Assembly: GCA_038137215.1 (NCBI GenBank)
Contig: JAYQBG010000017.1
Span: forward strand, 1-64,000
Direction: 5' to 3'
Length of the DNA stretch: 64,000 nucleotides
Source of the DNA: JABJAG01 sp038137215
GTDB lineage: Bacteria; Pseudomonadota; Alphaproteobacteria; UBA6615
Of this stretch, positions 1 to 7,443 are shown piece by piece; position 1 is the stretch's first letter; the number at the start of each line of letters is the position of its first letter. A program made the translations under genes and the position numbers. A model generated the notes under the pieces. That model ran no database searches. It worked only from the letters and a program-made list of their open reading frames with translations, and was not told the origin of the DNA.

Positions 1-116
1 GGCGCGGAAACTTAAGAACTGTCGCTGACATGAGCGATTACTCCTCTCTTTAGTGTTTTGGGCGGGATGCCCCGGCACACAAGCTGAAGATCAAATGCCG
101 TCGATCCGTAGGTGGA

Positions 117-272
117 TCAGTCCTGTTTCTTAGGCTTTTCCTTATCGGAATCGGCCTTGGATGCCTTCGCCTCGTCCGATTCTTTGGTGCGTACCCGGTG
201 TGATGAAATCACGAAACCGCCCTTGTAGATCGGGTCATCTGGTCCGGCGTGAATAGTTCTAAACTTCGCCAT
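117..272 (-). CDS. small charged hypothetical protein (51 aa)
   Basis: The frame starts at an ATG (272-270) preceded by AGGAG eight bases upstream and ends in TGA. The first half contains a few aromatic and hydrophobic residues (MAKFRTIHAGPDDPIYKGGF). The last 24 residues are almost only Lys, Asp, Glu, Ser and Ala, ending KPKKQD, so the tail should be disordered and strongly charged. I see no signal peptide, membrane segment or metal motif. It lies just downstream of an intrinsic terminator on the same strand, so it is probably transcribed separately. I do not recognise the family. The good ribosome site is the main support for a real gene. Confidence 0.6.
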   Translation of the reverse strand: MAKFRTIHAGPDDPIYKGGFVISSHRVRTKESDEAKASKADSDKEKPKKQD

Positions 273-291
273 CGTTTGCTCCTTTCGAACA

Positions 292-326
292 CGAAAAAAC
301 CGCCACAGCTGCGACGCTGGGCGGTT
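292..326 (-). terminator. intrinsic terminator on the minus strand
   Basis: Read on the minus strand, AACCGCC pairs with GGCGGTT, and an inner CAGC/GCTG stem extends the hairpin. Six T residues follow. It ends whatever is transcribed leftward from about 430 and lies 20 bases before the start of the small gene at 272. Confidence 0.75.
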
Positions 327-430
327 CCCATGCGCTTTAGCTGCATTTGTTAAACGCCCGCAAGCTGCTGCTCAAATCGGCGTTGGGAAGCCCTACCTTA
401 ATCACATCAGGCTTCGATCTGAAAGATATG
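292..430 (-). ncRNA. candidate small RNA or very short coding transcript
   Basis: On the minus strand a perfect TATAAT hexamer (441-436) is followed about 110 bases later by a strong intrinsic terminator. This would give a transcript of about 135-140 nt. The only frame inside is a 22-codon GTG-initiated one (405-337) without a Shine-Dalgarno sequence. No good -35 hexamer is visible 17 bases upstream (only TTCGAT). It does not match the parts of tmRNA, SRP RNA or RNase P that I know. A regulatory RNA is one reading, and chance is another. Confidence 0.3.
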
Positions 431-501
431 AGTTTATTATATGACAGTTTCAAGGGGCATCGAACCTATTTGATTTGTGTTGCGATTTCGACTTCCGGAA
501 A

Positions 502-540
502 CTCATAACCGGCCGGTCGCAGGTTCAAATCCTGCCCCCG
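502..540 (+). repeat. degenerate 3' half of tRNA-Met(CAT), copy 1, cut by the gap
   Basis: The stretch holds the anticodon loop CTCATAA, four altered bases, and then a 26-base block (515-540) identical to the variable loop, T arm and most of the acceptor strand of the second copy at 706-731. The 5' half of a tRNA is absent, because the preceding bases do not pair with the anticodon stem or acceptor strand. The copy runs into the N gap. It looks like a tRNA 3' end left by site-specific integration, or like an assembly artefact. Confidence 0.6.
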
Positions 541-550
541 NNNNNNNNNN
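541..550. other. assembly gap (10 N)
   Basis: Ten N residues mark an unresolved join. The gap interrupts the acceptor end of the first tRNA-Met fragment, so the true order and spacing of the tRNA-like copies is uncertain. Confidence 0.99.
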
Positions 551-687
551 CCACGAGGCACGGTTTACTTCGCATTAGACCTTCCTAAATTGTGCTTAAA
601 GGTACCAGATGGCACTGCAACATAAGGCGCTTGGCGGGTTAGATCGCATTAAAGGGTGTTACTTGGTAGTTACAGGTATTGTAACTG

Positions 688-738
<51 letters not shown>

Positions 739-747
739 ACACACAAG

Positions 748-770
748 GCCCGCCGTCAGGCGGGCTTTCT
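748..770 (+). terminator. intrinsic terminator after the tRNA-Met 3' end
   Basis: GCCCGCC, a four-base loop and GGCGGGC are followed by TTTCT. It lies eleven bases after the CCA end, which is the usual arrangement behind a tRNA gene. This suggests that the 3' half is in its native setting and that the 5' half is what was lost. Confidence 0.7.
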
Positions 771-851
771 GCGTTTGGGCGGTGGGTCTGCATGGAGCTG
801 ATGCAGGGACCCGCCAGGCGGGCTGTGCCGGGCGCAGCGGGACAGAGGCGA

Positions 852-873
852 CAAATCCCGTTCCCGCAACCAA
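852..873 (+). repeat. decayed third copy of the tRNA-Met 3' terminus
   Basis: Nineteen of 22 bases match the end of the T arm, acceptor strand, discriminator and CCA of the copy ending at 737, with C/T differences in the middle. No anticodon arm precedes it. It may be an old attachment-site remnant, or chance GC-rich similarity. Confidence 0.4.
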
Positions 874-1055
874 GACATTCACCCGTGATCTCAACAGGAT
901 GGCGGATTTTCTTTGTCTGGCGTGTGCTTTTCCCACAACCTTTTTTGGATCGGGCGGTTTGATTTGGCCGCGCAATGGGCCATGTAACTGGTGTCACCAA
1001 CCCACGCATACAGACCCGGACCCGCCGGGTTGATGTTAGGAGGAAAGGAACGATC

Positions 1056-1841
1056 ATGCTGACGCTGCTCTCGCCCGCAAAAAAGCTGAACATGGACCCG
1101 TTGGAACCGCCGGTGCCCGTGACCAGGCCGCGCCTGCGCGAGGATACCTTTGAACTGGCGACCGTTGCCAAGAGCCAAACAGCGGAAGACCTGAAACGTC
1201 TGATGCATATCAGCGACAATCTGGCTGAGATGAACTTCGAGCGGTTCCAGGCCTTCAATCTGGAAAACAAGAGCAACAGCGCCAAGCCGGCCGGGCTCGC
1301 CTTCGACGGCGATGTCTATTGGGGGCTCGAGGCCGCCAGCCTTTCCGAGGATGCCTTGTCCTATGCGCAGGATCATCTGCGGATCCTGTCGGGCCTTTAC
1401 GGCGTGCTGCGTCCGATGGATGCGATTCAGCCGTACCGCCTCGAGATGGGCACAAAACTGGCGAACAGCCGTGGCAAATCGCTTTATGAGTTCTGGGGGA
1501 CGCGGATCGCCGATCGGCTGAAGGCCGATCTGTCCGGCCACGCCGACAAGACCGTGGTCAACCTGGCTTCAAACGAATACTTCAAGGCCGTGGACCGAAA
1601 GGCACTGGGGCAAAACGTAATTGGTGCGAAATTCCTGAACGTGAAGGACGGTCAGGCACGTGCGCTCATGTACTACGCTAAGCATGCACGCGGTGCCATG
1701 GCGCGATGGATTATGGAAAACCGGGTGGATCGGGCCAAGGACCTAAAAGACTTCGATGCCGATGGCTATACTCTCGATGCTCGTGCCTCGAGCGAAGGTG
1801 AGCTCGTGTTCACCCGGCCTCAGCCGTCCAAGAAGCGCTAG
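1056..1841 (+). CDS. yaaA: peroxide stress protein YaaA (DUF328/UPF0246)
   Basis: The 261-aa product begins MLTLLSPAKKLN, the hallmark N-terminus of the YaaA family, and has the normal family length. In E. coli YaaA lowers free intracellular iron and limits Fenton damage during peroxide stress. The structural family binds DNA and has a cleft lined with conserved charged residues. The ATG at 1056 is chosen over an upstream in-frame start because TTAGGAGG lies at 1036-1043 and the family starts there. It is a single gene, and the TAG stop is followed by about 230 bases without a gene. A ferric-iron transport locus lies 0.5 kb downstream, which fits the iron and oxidative stress theme but is not proof of co-regulation. 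Confidence 0.93.
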   Translation: MLTLLSPAKKLNMDPLEPPVPVTRPRLREDTFELATVAKSQTAEDLKRLMHISDNLAEMNFERFQAFNLENKSNSAKPAGLAFDGDVYWGLEAASLSEDALSYAQDHLRILSGLYGVLRPMDAIQPYRLEMGTKLANSRGKSLYEFWGTRIADRLKADLSGHADKTVVNLASNEYFKAVDRKALGQNVIGAKFLNVKDGQARALMYYAKHARGAMARWIMENRVDRAKDLKDFDADGYTLDARASSEGELVFTRPQPSKKR

Positions 1842-2070
1842 GCATTTCAGGCACCCCACGCACCTCTCTCTTCACTGGCGCAGATCTCTGCGTCCGGTTT
1901 GACACGACGGATATCAGCGCCGGGCGCTGGAAACAAACCTTCGCGCGTTCTGCTGTTTGGGAACGATTCATTCGATGTCCCGTTTCGACTTCGGGTATGT
2001 ATCGTTTCTCAATCCGGCCGGGAGCATATCGGCGTCGCGTCGCGCCGCTGTTCCGGGGAGACAGTCGAAA

Positions 2071-2325
2071 ATGGCACTGATAGATATTCTGCGGTGGGGC
2101 ACCAGCCTTTCGGGTATATGCGCGGCACTGATCGTTGCTGCCAATCTGGGAAAGCGTTGGTCCGGCATCGGCTTTGTCATTTTCACCGGGTCTTCATTCC
2201 TCTGGATCACAGCTTCAGTCCTCAGGGAGCGTGATCCCTTGCTGATGCAGAATATTGTCCTGTTTGCTATCAACCTGTTTGGTGTCTATCGGTATCTCGG
2301 TCCGGGTCGGGAAAGGCCTGATTGA
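2071..2325 (+). CDS. small inner-membrane protein (84 aa)
   Basis: Starting at ATG 2071 (GGGGAG about 11 bases upstream), the product has three likely membrane segments: around residues 8-25, 30-48 and 56-75. The C-terminal segment reads MQNIVLFAINLFGVYRYLG. The size and layout recall small PnuC/SWEET-like triple-helix proteins common in Alphaproteobacteria, often found near PRC-barrel proteins, but I cannot assign a substrate. A longer frame from 1957 exists, but its N-terminal extension is not membrane-like and has no ribosome site. The next gene, the ferric-iron permease, begins 36 bases downstream and may be co-transcribed. Confidence 0.6.
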   Translation: MALIDILRWGTSLSGICAALIVAANLGKRWSGIGFVIFTGSSFLWITASVLRERDPLLMQNIVLFAINLFGVYRYLGPGRERPD

Positions 2326-2361
2326 ATTCCTGCAGGCAGCGCACTAGGATCGGGTTCTCCG

Positions 2362-4113
2362 TTGTGCGGACACCAGATGATCGGCAGTCCCGGGCGGCAC
2401 ACACGATTGGGACATGAGCGGTTGTTGAAACGGATCCCTTGGTTGACCGGGTCTGCGCTGTTGGTTGCGGTGCTGGTCGCAGTACCCATTCTCAGTGTGG
2501 TCTGGAGCATTTTCCAGCCCGGCGCCGGGAACTGGCCGCACCTGGTTGAGACCGTCCTGCCGCAATATATCCTCAACAGCCTGGTTCTGATGGTCGGGGT
2601 CGCGATTGGAGTCGTGATCGGCGGAGTGGGACCGGCCTGGCTGGTGGTGATGTACCAGTTCCCCGGCCGGCGGATTTTCGAATGGGGCCTCATTCTGCCG
2701 CTGGCCGTGCCGGCCTATGTGGTCGCTTATGTCTATACCGATTTTCTGCAGGCTGCCGGACCCGTTCAGACCCTGTTGCGCGATGTGACCGGCTGGACGG
2801 TGCAGGACTACTGGTTCCCGGAAATCCGAAGCCTTGGCGGCGCGATTGTCATATTCTCCGCCGTCCTCGTGCCCTATACCTATCTGCTTGCGCGGACCGC
2901 GTTTCTTGAGCAATCCGTCAGCGTTCTCGAGGCGGCCTCGACATTGGGGCGGTCTCCCTGGAACCGGTTCCGGACCGTCGCGGTACCGCTCGCCCGGCCC
3001 GCGATCGTGGCCGGGACAACGCTGGCGCTGATGGAAACCCTGGCCGATTTCGGAACCGTGCAGCATTTCGGAATCAACACATTCACCACGGGTATCTATC
3101 GAACCTGGTTCTCCATGGGGGACCGCGTTGCGGCGGCGCAGCTGTCCAGCATCCTGCTGGCCTTCGTCTTTGCGCTTTTGCTGCTTGAACGCTACAGCCG
3201 CCACAGGGCCCGGTTTTATCAGGTGGGCGGACGCTATCAGCAGCTCACCCGCACGCCCCTGCGCGGGCTCAAGGCATGGGTGGCCACGGCGTTCTGCTCG
3301 GTCCCGCTCATTGTGGGCTTTCTCGGGCCTTTCCTGATCCTGCTTTGGATGGCGACAACGGCCGGACACAATTTTTTCAGCACGCGTTATGCCGAATTGA
3401 CGTCGAACAGTCTGATGCTGGCCGGGATCACGGCGGTGCTGGCGGTCGGGCTGGCATTGCTTCTGAGCTATGCTGCCCGGATCGAAAAGTCGCGGCTGAC
3501 CGTCGGCATCAACCTGGTGGCCGGCATGGGCTATGCGATACCCGGTTCGATCATTGCCGTGGGCATTCTGATTCCGGTGGCCACCTTCGACAACGCGCTC
3601 AGCGACTGGCTGTCGGCAAATTTCGGGATCCGGACCGGACTGATTCTGACAGGTGGCATTGCCGCGCTGATCTTTGCCTATCTGGTGCGTTTCATGGCGG
3701 TCTCGTTGCACGCCGTTCAGTCCAGCTTCACCAAGATTACCCCCCACATGGAAGATGCTTCGCGCACGCTGGGGCATGGTCCGCTCTACACCGGATTGCG
3801 TGTGCATTTCCCGATCTTGTCCGGCGGCATGATGACGGCGGGCCTGATCGTCTTCGTGGATGTCATGAAGGAACTGCCCGCGACCCTGATCATGCGGCCG
3901 TTCAATTTCGATACCCTGGCAATCCAGGCCTATAACCTGGCCAGTGACGAACGACTGACCCTGGCCGCCACGCCGTCGCTGGTTATCGTGGCCTGCGGGC
4001 TTATTCCCGTGCTGCTCATTAGCCGCGCGATCATGCGCTCGCGCCCCGGCTCGCGGGAGATTCCCGACACCCCGCTGACAACGGTCCCCGCCAGCCGCGA
4101 AGCTGTCACCTGA
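2362..4113 (+). CDS. Fe(III) ABC transporter permease (FbpB/AfuB type)
   Basis: This is a 583-aa integral membrane protein made of two related permease halves (roughly residues 25-300 and 310-570), each with about six membrane segments. The EAA-loop signatures EAASTLGRSPWNRF near residue 195 and EDASRTLGHGP near residue 470 contact the transport ATPase. This double-length layout is typical of FbpB/SfuB ferric-iron permeases. The matching periplasmic binding protein lies convergently just downstream. No ATPase gene is visible in the window. The start is uncertain: ATG 2362, ATG 2377 and later TTG codons all lack a clear ribosome site, and the first membrane helix starts near residue 28. Confidence 0.88.
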   Translation: MCGHQMIGSPGRHTRLGHERLLKRIPWLTGSALLVAVLVAVPILSVVWSIFQPGAGNWPHLVETVLPQYILNSLVLMVGVAIGVVIGGVGPAWLVVMYQFPGRRIFEWGLILPLAVPAYVVAYVYTDFLQAAGPVQTLLRDVTGWTVQDYWFPEIRSLGGAIVIFSAVLVPYTYLLARTAFLEQSVSVLEAASTLGRSPWNRFRTVAVPLARPAIVAGTTLALMETLADFGTVQHFGINTFTTGIYRTWFSMGDRVAAAQLSSILLAFVFALLLLERYSRHRARFYQVGGRYQQLTRTPLRGLKAWVATAFCSVPLIVGFLGPFLILLWMATTAGHNFFSTRYAELTSNSLMLAGITAVLAVGLALLLSYAARIEKSRLTVGINLVAGMGYAIPGSIIAVGILIPVATFDNALSDWLSANFGIRTGLILTGGIAALIFAYLVRFMAVSLHAVQSSFTKITPHMEDASRTLGHGPLYTGLRVHFPILSGGMMTAGLIVFVDVMKELPATLIMRPFNFDTLAIQAYNLASDERLTLAATPSLVIVACGLIPVLLISRAIMRSRPGSREIPDTPLTTVPASREAVT

Positions 4114-4122
4114 CCAGGAAAA

Positions 4123-4148
4123 AACCCCGGCGCGATTGCACCGGGGTT
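4123..4148 (-). terminator. terminator between the converging iron-transport genes
   Basis: AACCCCGG and CCGGGGTT form an eight-base-pair stem around a ten-base loop. On the minus strand the stem is followed by TTTTTT, so it terminates the binding-protein gene. On the plus strand it lacks a T run and would work only weakly for the permease gene. Confidence 0.85.
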
Positions 4149-4177
4149 CGGGGGCTCGGGAAACGTCGGATGTTTGT

Positions 4178-5203
4178 CTACTTGTATCCGACCCGATCGT
4201 AGATCTTCTGTGCTTCGGGCTGGTTCTCGCCCAACGCCGAGAGGTTCAGGGTGTCGGACCGGAAGATGCCGAGCTTGGTAACGCTGTCAGACAGGCCCAC
4301 GCCCATGACGGCGGGATATTCGTCATTGCCGGCAGAGAAGTATTGCTGAGCCTCGTCGCTGGCCAGATATTCCAGAAACTTGATGGCGTTCTCCTTGTTG
4401 GGGGCGTGCCTGGCGACCCCGGCGCCGGAGATGTTCGAATGCGCGCCGGTCGTGTCCTGGTTCGGGAAGACCCAGCCAATCCGGGCCAGCGCCTCGTCGT
4501 CGAGGCCCTTCACGTCCCGGCGCAGCGCGCGGGCGAAGTAGTAGGTGTTGGACACCGCAATTGCACACTCACCCGAAGCGATCGCGCGAAGCTGGTCGGT
4601 GTCCCCGCCGGCAGGGGTGCGAGCCCGGTTGTCCCAGACCCCCTGGGCCCATTCGGTGGCCTTCTCAGGACCTTCATGGGCGATGATCGATGCCATCAGT
4701 GACAACATGTAGATGTTGCCGGAACTCCGCGTGCAGACCAGACCCTTCAACTTGGGGTCGGCGAGGTCGGCATAGGTCTGGATATCCATCGGGTTCACCT
4801 TGTTCTTGTCATAGAACAGGATGCGGACACGTTGGGAGAAACCATACCAGTGGCCATCCGGATGGCTGAGCCAGTCCGGGATGCGTGACTCGAGTACGTT
4901 AGACGTGACCGGTTGAAACAAACCCGCCTGGTCAGCGCGCCAGAGGCGTCCGGCATCGACGGTGAGAAGGATATCGGCCGGGCTGTTGGTCCCCTCGGCT
5001 TTCATGCGCTCAATCAGGGCATCGGCCTTGTCTTCGATCCGGTTGATCGTGATTCCGGTCTTTTCCTCGAAATCCGAATACAGCCGCTCATCGGTGTCGT
5101 AGTGGCGCGAAGAGTAGAGATTCAGTTCGCCGACTGCATAGGCTTGGGCGGTCGCGAGAAGCGACAGTCCGGCAGCGGCGGCGAGGAGGCTGTAGGTACG
5201 CAT
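4178..5203 (-). CDS. periplasmic Fe(III)-binding protein of an ABC transporter (FbpA/FutA type)
   Basis: The 341-aa protein has a Sec signal peptide (MRTYSLLAAAAGLSLLATAQAYA, cleavage probably after residue 23) and then GELNLYSSRHYDTDERLYSDF, the typical start of FutA/FbpA ferric-binding proteins. The C-terminal lobe contains SNTYYFARA, whose paired tyrosines match the iron-coordinating tyrosines of the family. It should capture Fe(III) in the periplasm and deliver it to the permease at 2362-4113. A Fur-like operator lies about 120-135 bases upstream of the start, so repression by iron is likely. An intrinsic terminator follows the stop. The ATPase partner is not in the window. Confidence 0.93.
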   Translation of the reverse strand: MRTYSLLAAAAGLSLLATAQAYAVGELNLYSSRHYDTDERLYSDFEEKTGITINRIEDKADALIERMKAEGTNSPADILLTVDAGRLWRADQAGLFQPVTSNVLESRIPDWLSHPDGHWYGFSQRVRILFYDKNKVNPMDIQTYADLADPKLKGLVCTRSSGNIYMLSLMASIIAHEGPEKATEWAQGVWDNRARTPAGGDTDQLRAIASGECAIAVSNTYYFARALRRDVKGLDDEALARIGWVFPNQDTTGAHSNISGAGVARHAPNKENAIKFLEYLASDEAQQYFSAGNDEYPAVMGVGLSDSVTKLGIFRSDTLNLSALGENQPEAQKIYDRVGYK

Positions 5204-5320
5204 GTCAGTACTCCTGAAGGTTCGTTCCTATGCAATCGGGTTCGTTTTCGTGTGGTCCCGTCGTCCTTGTGGGTGTTCCGGAACCGCGCAACATAGGTAT
5301 AGCGTCTGGGATATCTAAAT

Positions 5321-5339
5321 GCAAATGATTATCAATATC
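5321..5339 (-). promoter_or_regulatory. Fur-box-like operator upstream of the Fe(III)-binding protein gene
   Basis: On the minus strand the site reads GATATTGATAATCATTTGC, which agrees with the classic 19-bp Fur box at 16 positions. It continues into GATAAC, giving a further overlapping half site. It sits 118-136 bases before the ATG at 5203, in an AT-rich island unlike the surroundings. Fur or, in this class, a Fur-family relative such as Irr could bind it. Confidence 0.7.
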
Positions 5340-5488
5340 GTTATCAGTTGGGGCTTGGCCTCGCCAAAACATTCGCCGTACCGGTGGAACAGGGGACACC
5401 TTTGACCTAAGTTTTGCCCATCACGATTCATCGCTCTGGTTTCATTCTGTTCGACCGGGCACATCTCATCCAAAAAGGAACCGCGTTC

Positions 5489-6328
5489 ATGGCCGAATCC
5501 GATTACACCCCGCCGAAAGTCTGGACTTGGGATGCCGAAAACGGCGGCAAGTGGTCGAGTACCAACCGGCCGATCGCCGGTGCGACCCATGAGCACGAAC
5601 TTCCTGTTGGCGAGCATCCTCACCAGCTCTATTCGCTGGCCACGCCGAATGGAGTCAAGGTCACGGTCATGTTCGAGGAGCTGCTCGCGCTCGGCAAGAC
5701 CGATGCGGAATACGATGCATGGCTGATCAAGATCGGTGACGGGGAGCAGTTTGGCAGCGGCTTTGTCGAGATCAATCCGAACTCGAAGATTCCGGCTTTG
5801 CTTGACCGAAGCACACCGACCCCGACCCGGGTCTTCGAATCCGGTTCTATCCTGTTTTATCTGGCCGAGAAATTCGATGCGTTCATCCCGCACGATCCCT
5901 CGGAGCGCGCCGAATGCATGAACTGGCTGTTCTGGCAAATGGGCAGCGCACCCTATCTGGGCGGCGGGTTCGGACATTTCTATCACTACGCGCCGTTCCC
6001 GATGGAGTATCCGATCGACCGGTTCGCCATGGAAGTGAAACGTCAGCTTGACGTTCTCGACCGCAACCTGGCTGAGCGCGAATACCTGTCCGGCGACAGC
6101 TACAACATCGCCGACATCGCGACCTATCCCTGGTATGGCAATCTCGTCCTGAACAATCAGTATGAAGCGGCCGAGTTCCTCGACGTTGCCTCCTACAAGA
6201 GCGTTACCCGCTGGGCCAAACAGATCGAGGCCCGTCCGGCTGTTCAACGCGGACGCCGGGTCAACAAGATGTCGGGCCCGGAAGAACTGCAGGTCCACAA
6301 CCGGCACAGCGCCAGCGACATCAGCTAG
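5489..6328 (+). CDS. yghU: YghU-type glutathione S-transferase / disulfide-bond oxidoreductase
   Basis: The 279-aa product matches the YghU/YfcG branch of glutathione transferases. A long N-terminal extension (WTWDAENGGKWSSTNRPIAG) precedes the thioredoxin-like domain with GFVEINPNSKIPALLD and ESGSILFYLAEKF, the glutathione-binding cis-Pro and SNAIL-like motif. An all-helical C-terminal domain ends in ARPAVQRGRRVN. These enzymes reduce disulfides using two glutathiones. The ATG at 5489 is chosen because AAAAAGGAACC precedes it and the family begins MAESDY-like there. The upstream frame from 5414 would run into the promoter region shared with the divergently transcribed iron-binding gene. Confidence 0.92.
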   Translation: MAESDYTPPKVWTWDAENGGKWSSTNRPIAGATHEHELPVGEHPHQLYSLATPNGVKVTVMFEELLALGKTDAEYDAWLIKIGDGEQFGSGFVEINPNSKIPALLDRSTPTPTRVFESGSILFYLAEKFDAFIPHDPSERAECMNWLFWQMGSAPYLGGGFGHFYHYAPFPMEYPIDRFAMEVKRQLDVLDRNLAEREYLSGDSYNIADIATYPWYGNLVLNNQYEAAEFLDVASYKSVTRWAKQIEARPAVQRGRRVNKMSGPEELQVHNRHSASDIS

Positions 6329-6389
6329 GTGCGCACAGCGTGAGCGTCGGCGTCAGCCGACCGCAACGTCCCGCAGCGGACTGGGATCG

Positions 6390-6998
6390 ATGTTTGCAAA
6401 TATTCTGATCCTGCTGGCCTTGTCGCTGGCCTGGGCGACGAACTACGTCTTCATCGCCAAGGTCGATAAGGCTCTGCCGCCACTGACGGCCACGGCGGCG
6501 ATCACCCTGGTCGCGGCGGCATTCCTGTTTGTGGGGGTGCGGGTCATCATGCGCCGCCCGCTCTGGCCGGTCATGCGGGTCAACCCCTGGGTGCCGCTGA
6601 TCATGGCGGCGACGGCGGTCGCACTGCCGCAACTGAGCACGGTTGTGGCCGAGGACCGTATCTCATCGGACCTCGCCACTGTGATTGGCACCACCGTCCC
6701 GATCCTGACCTTTATGGTGTCGGCGTGCATTCTGCGGACGACAAAGGCGACCTGGCTGAATTTTCTGGGTGTGGCCATTGCCGTCGGCGGGATCGTGGTC
6801 TTTGTAGATCCCCCGCAGCTTCTCCGGCAGTCTGCGGAAGTGCTTGGCATCGTGATCATGATGGCTGGGGGTGTTGTGTTCGTCATCAATGGACTGTTCG
6901 CGGCGCAGAAAGCCGCCCATCTCGATCTTGCAAATTCGCCGGCGGAAGGCTGGAAACTCCTGATCGCGGATACCGGCCCGGTCAAGGTTTCGGATTAA
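6390..6998 (+). pseudogene. EamA/DMT-family transporter, C-terminally truncated
   Basis: From ATG 6390 the product is 202 aa, whereas EamA drug/metabolite transporters have about 290 aa and ten helices. The first EamA repeat is intact (SLAWATNYVFIAKV near residue 10, VVAEDRISSDLATVIGTTVP near residue 85). The second repeat begins at VINGLFAAQKAAHLD and then breaks off into an unrelated hydrophilic tail of about 20 residues. The break lies near base 6930, and no continuation is found in other frames of the next 500 bases. This looks like a deletion junction rather than a point frameshift. A function as a half-size dimer cannot be excluded. Confidence 0.75.
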
Positions 6999-7443
6999 CG
7001 TCGTTGGCTGTGTCAATAGGTCGCCTTAAAATCGTCTTCTAAATATTTCAAAATACTCTAAATTTTTTGTGTTGCTCTTGCGGGGCCAGAGACGGTTGCT
7101 CGGGGAGAATATTTGCGGATGGAACGGGTTGGCGAATCCGGAATTGGGACTAACTATTAACTGTGGAAACCCGCTGTGGCGGTGTGTTCCGCTTGCGGAT
7201 ATGGGCTGGAAAAACAAGCAATTTATTTCCGGTTCATGGGTGGGATTATCGGACTCTTTCGGTAATATCCGCCGTCCGAATAACAACATGCGGGTTCATC
7301 ACGTTCGGCGACTGTTTCGTCGGAGTGGTTTTGGCGTCTTGTGTCCAGAACAGCGATGAAGCTGCACTGCCTGTCGGGCAGACCGGATTAGTCGCCTCGC
7401 CGTTTGCGAAGCGAAAATCGTAAGTTGGAAAGTGAACTTTGCC
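6999..7443. other. 445-bp intergenic stretch before gltB; no gene recognised
   Basis: The first 80 bases are AT-rich and the rest is mixed. The frames of 60-110 codons that cross it have no ribosome site and no recognisable composition. It must contain the gltBD promoter, since gltB is the first gene of its operon, but I see no convincing -35/-10 pair or known riboswitch. It may also include debris from the deletion that truncated the EamA gene. Confidence 0.5.

Noticed and set aside
1..116. Search for a gene at the left window edge
   Set aside because: No frame with a start, ribosome site or recognisable motif is seen in the first 116 bases.
337..405. 22-codon GTG-initiated frame on the minus strand (ending FNKCS)
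   Set aside because: It has no Shine-Dalgarno and no known relative. I list the region as a possible small RNA instead.
2344..3807. 487-codon open minus-strand frame opposite the iron permease
   Set aside because: It is rich in Gln, Arg, His and Pro without domain pattern, the usual mirror of a GC-rich gene. The plus strand has clear EAA loops and helices.
7163..7423. Frame with a lipobox-like VVLASC before gltB
   Set aside because: It has no start with a charged n-region and no ribosome site. The LASC match is likely chance.
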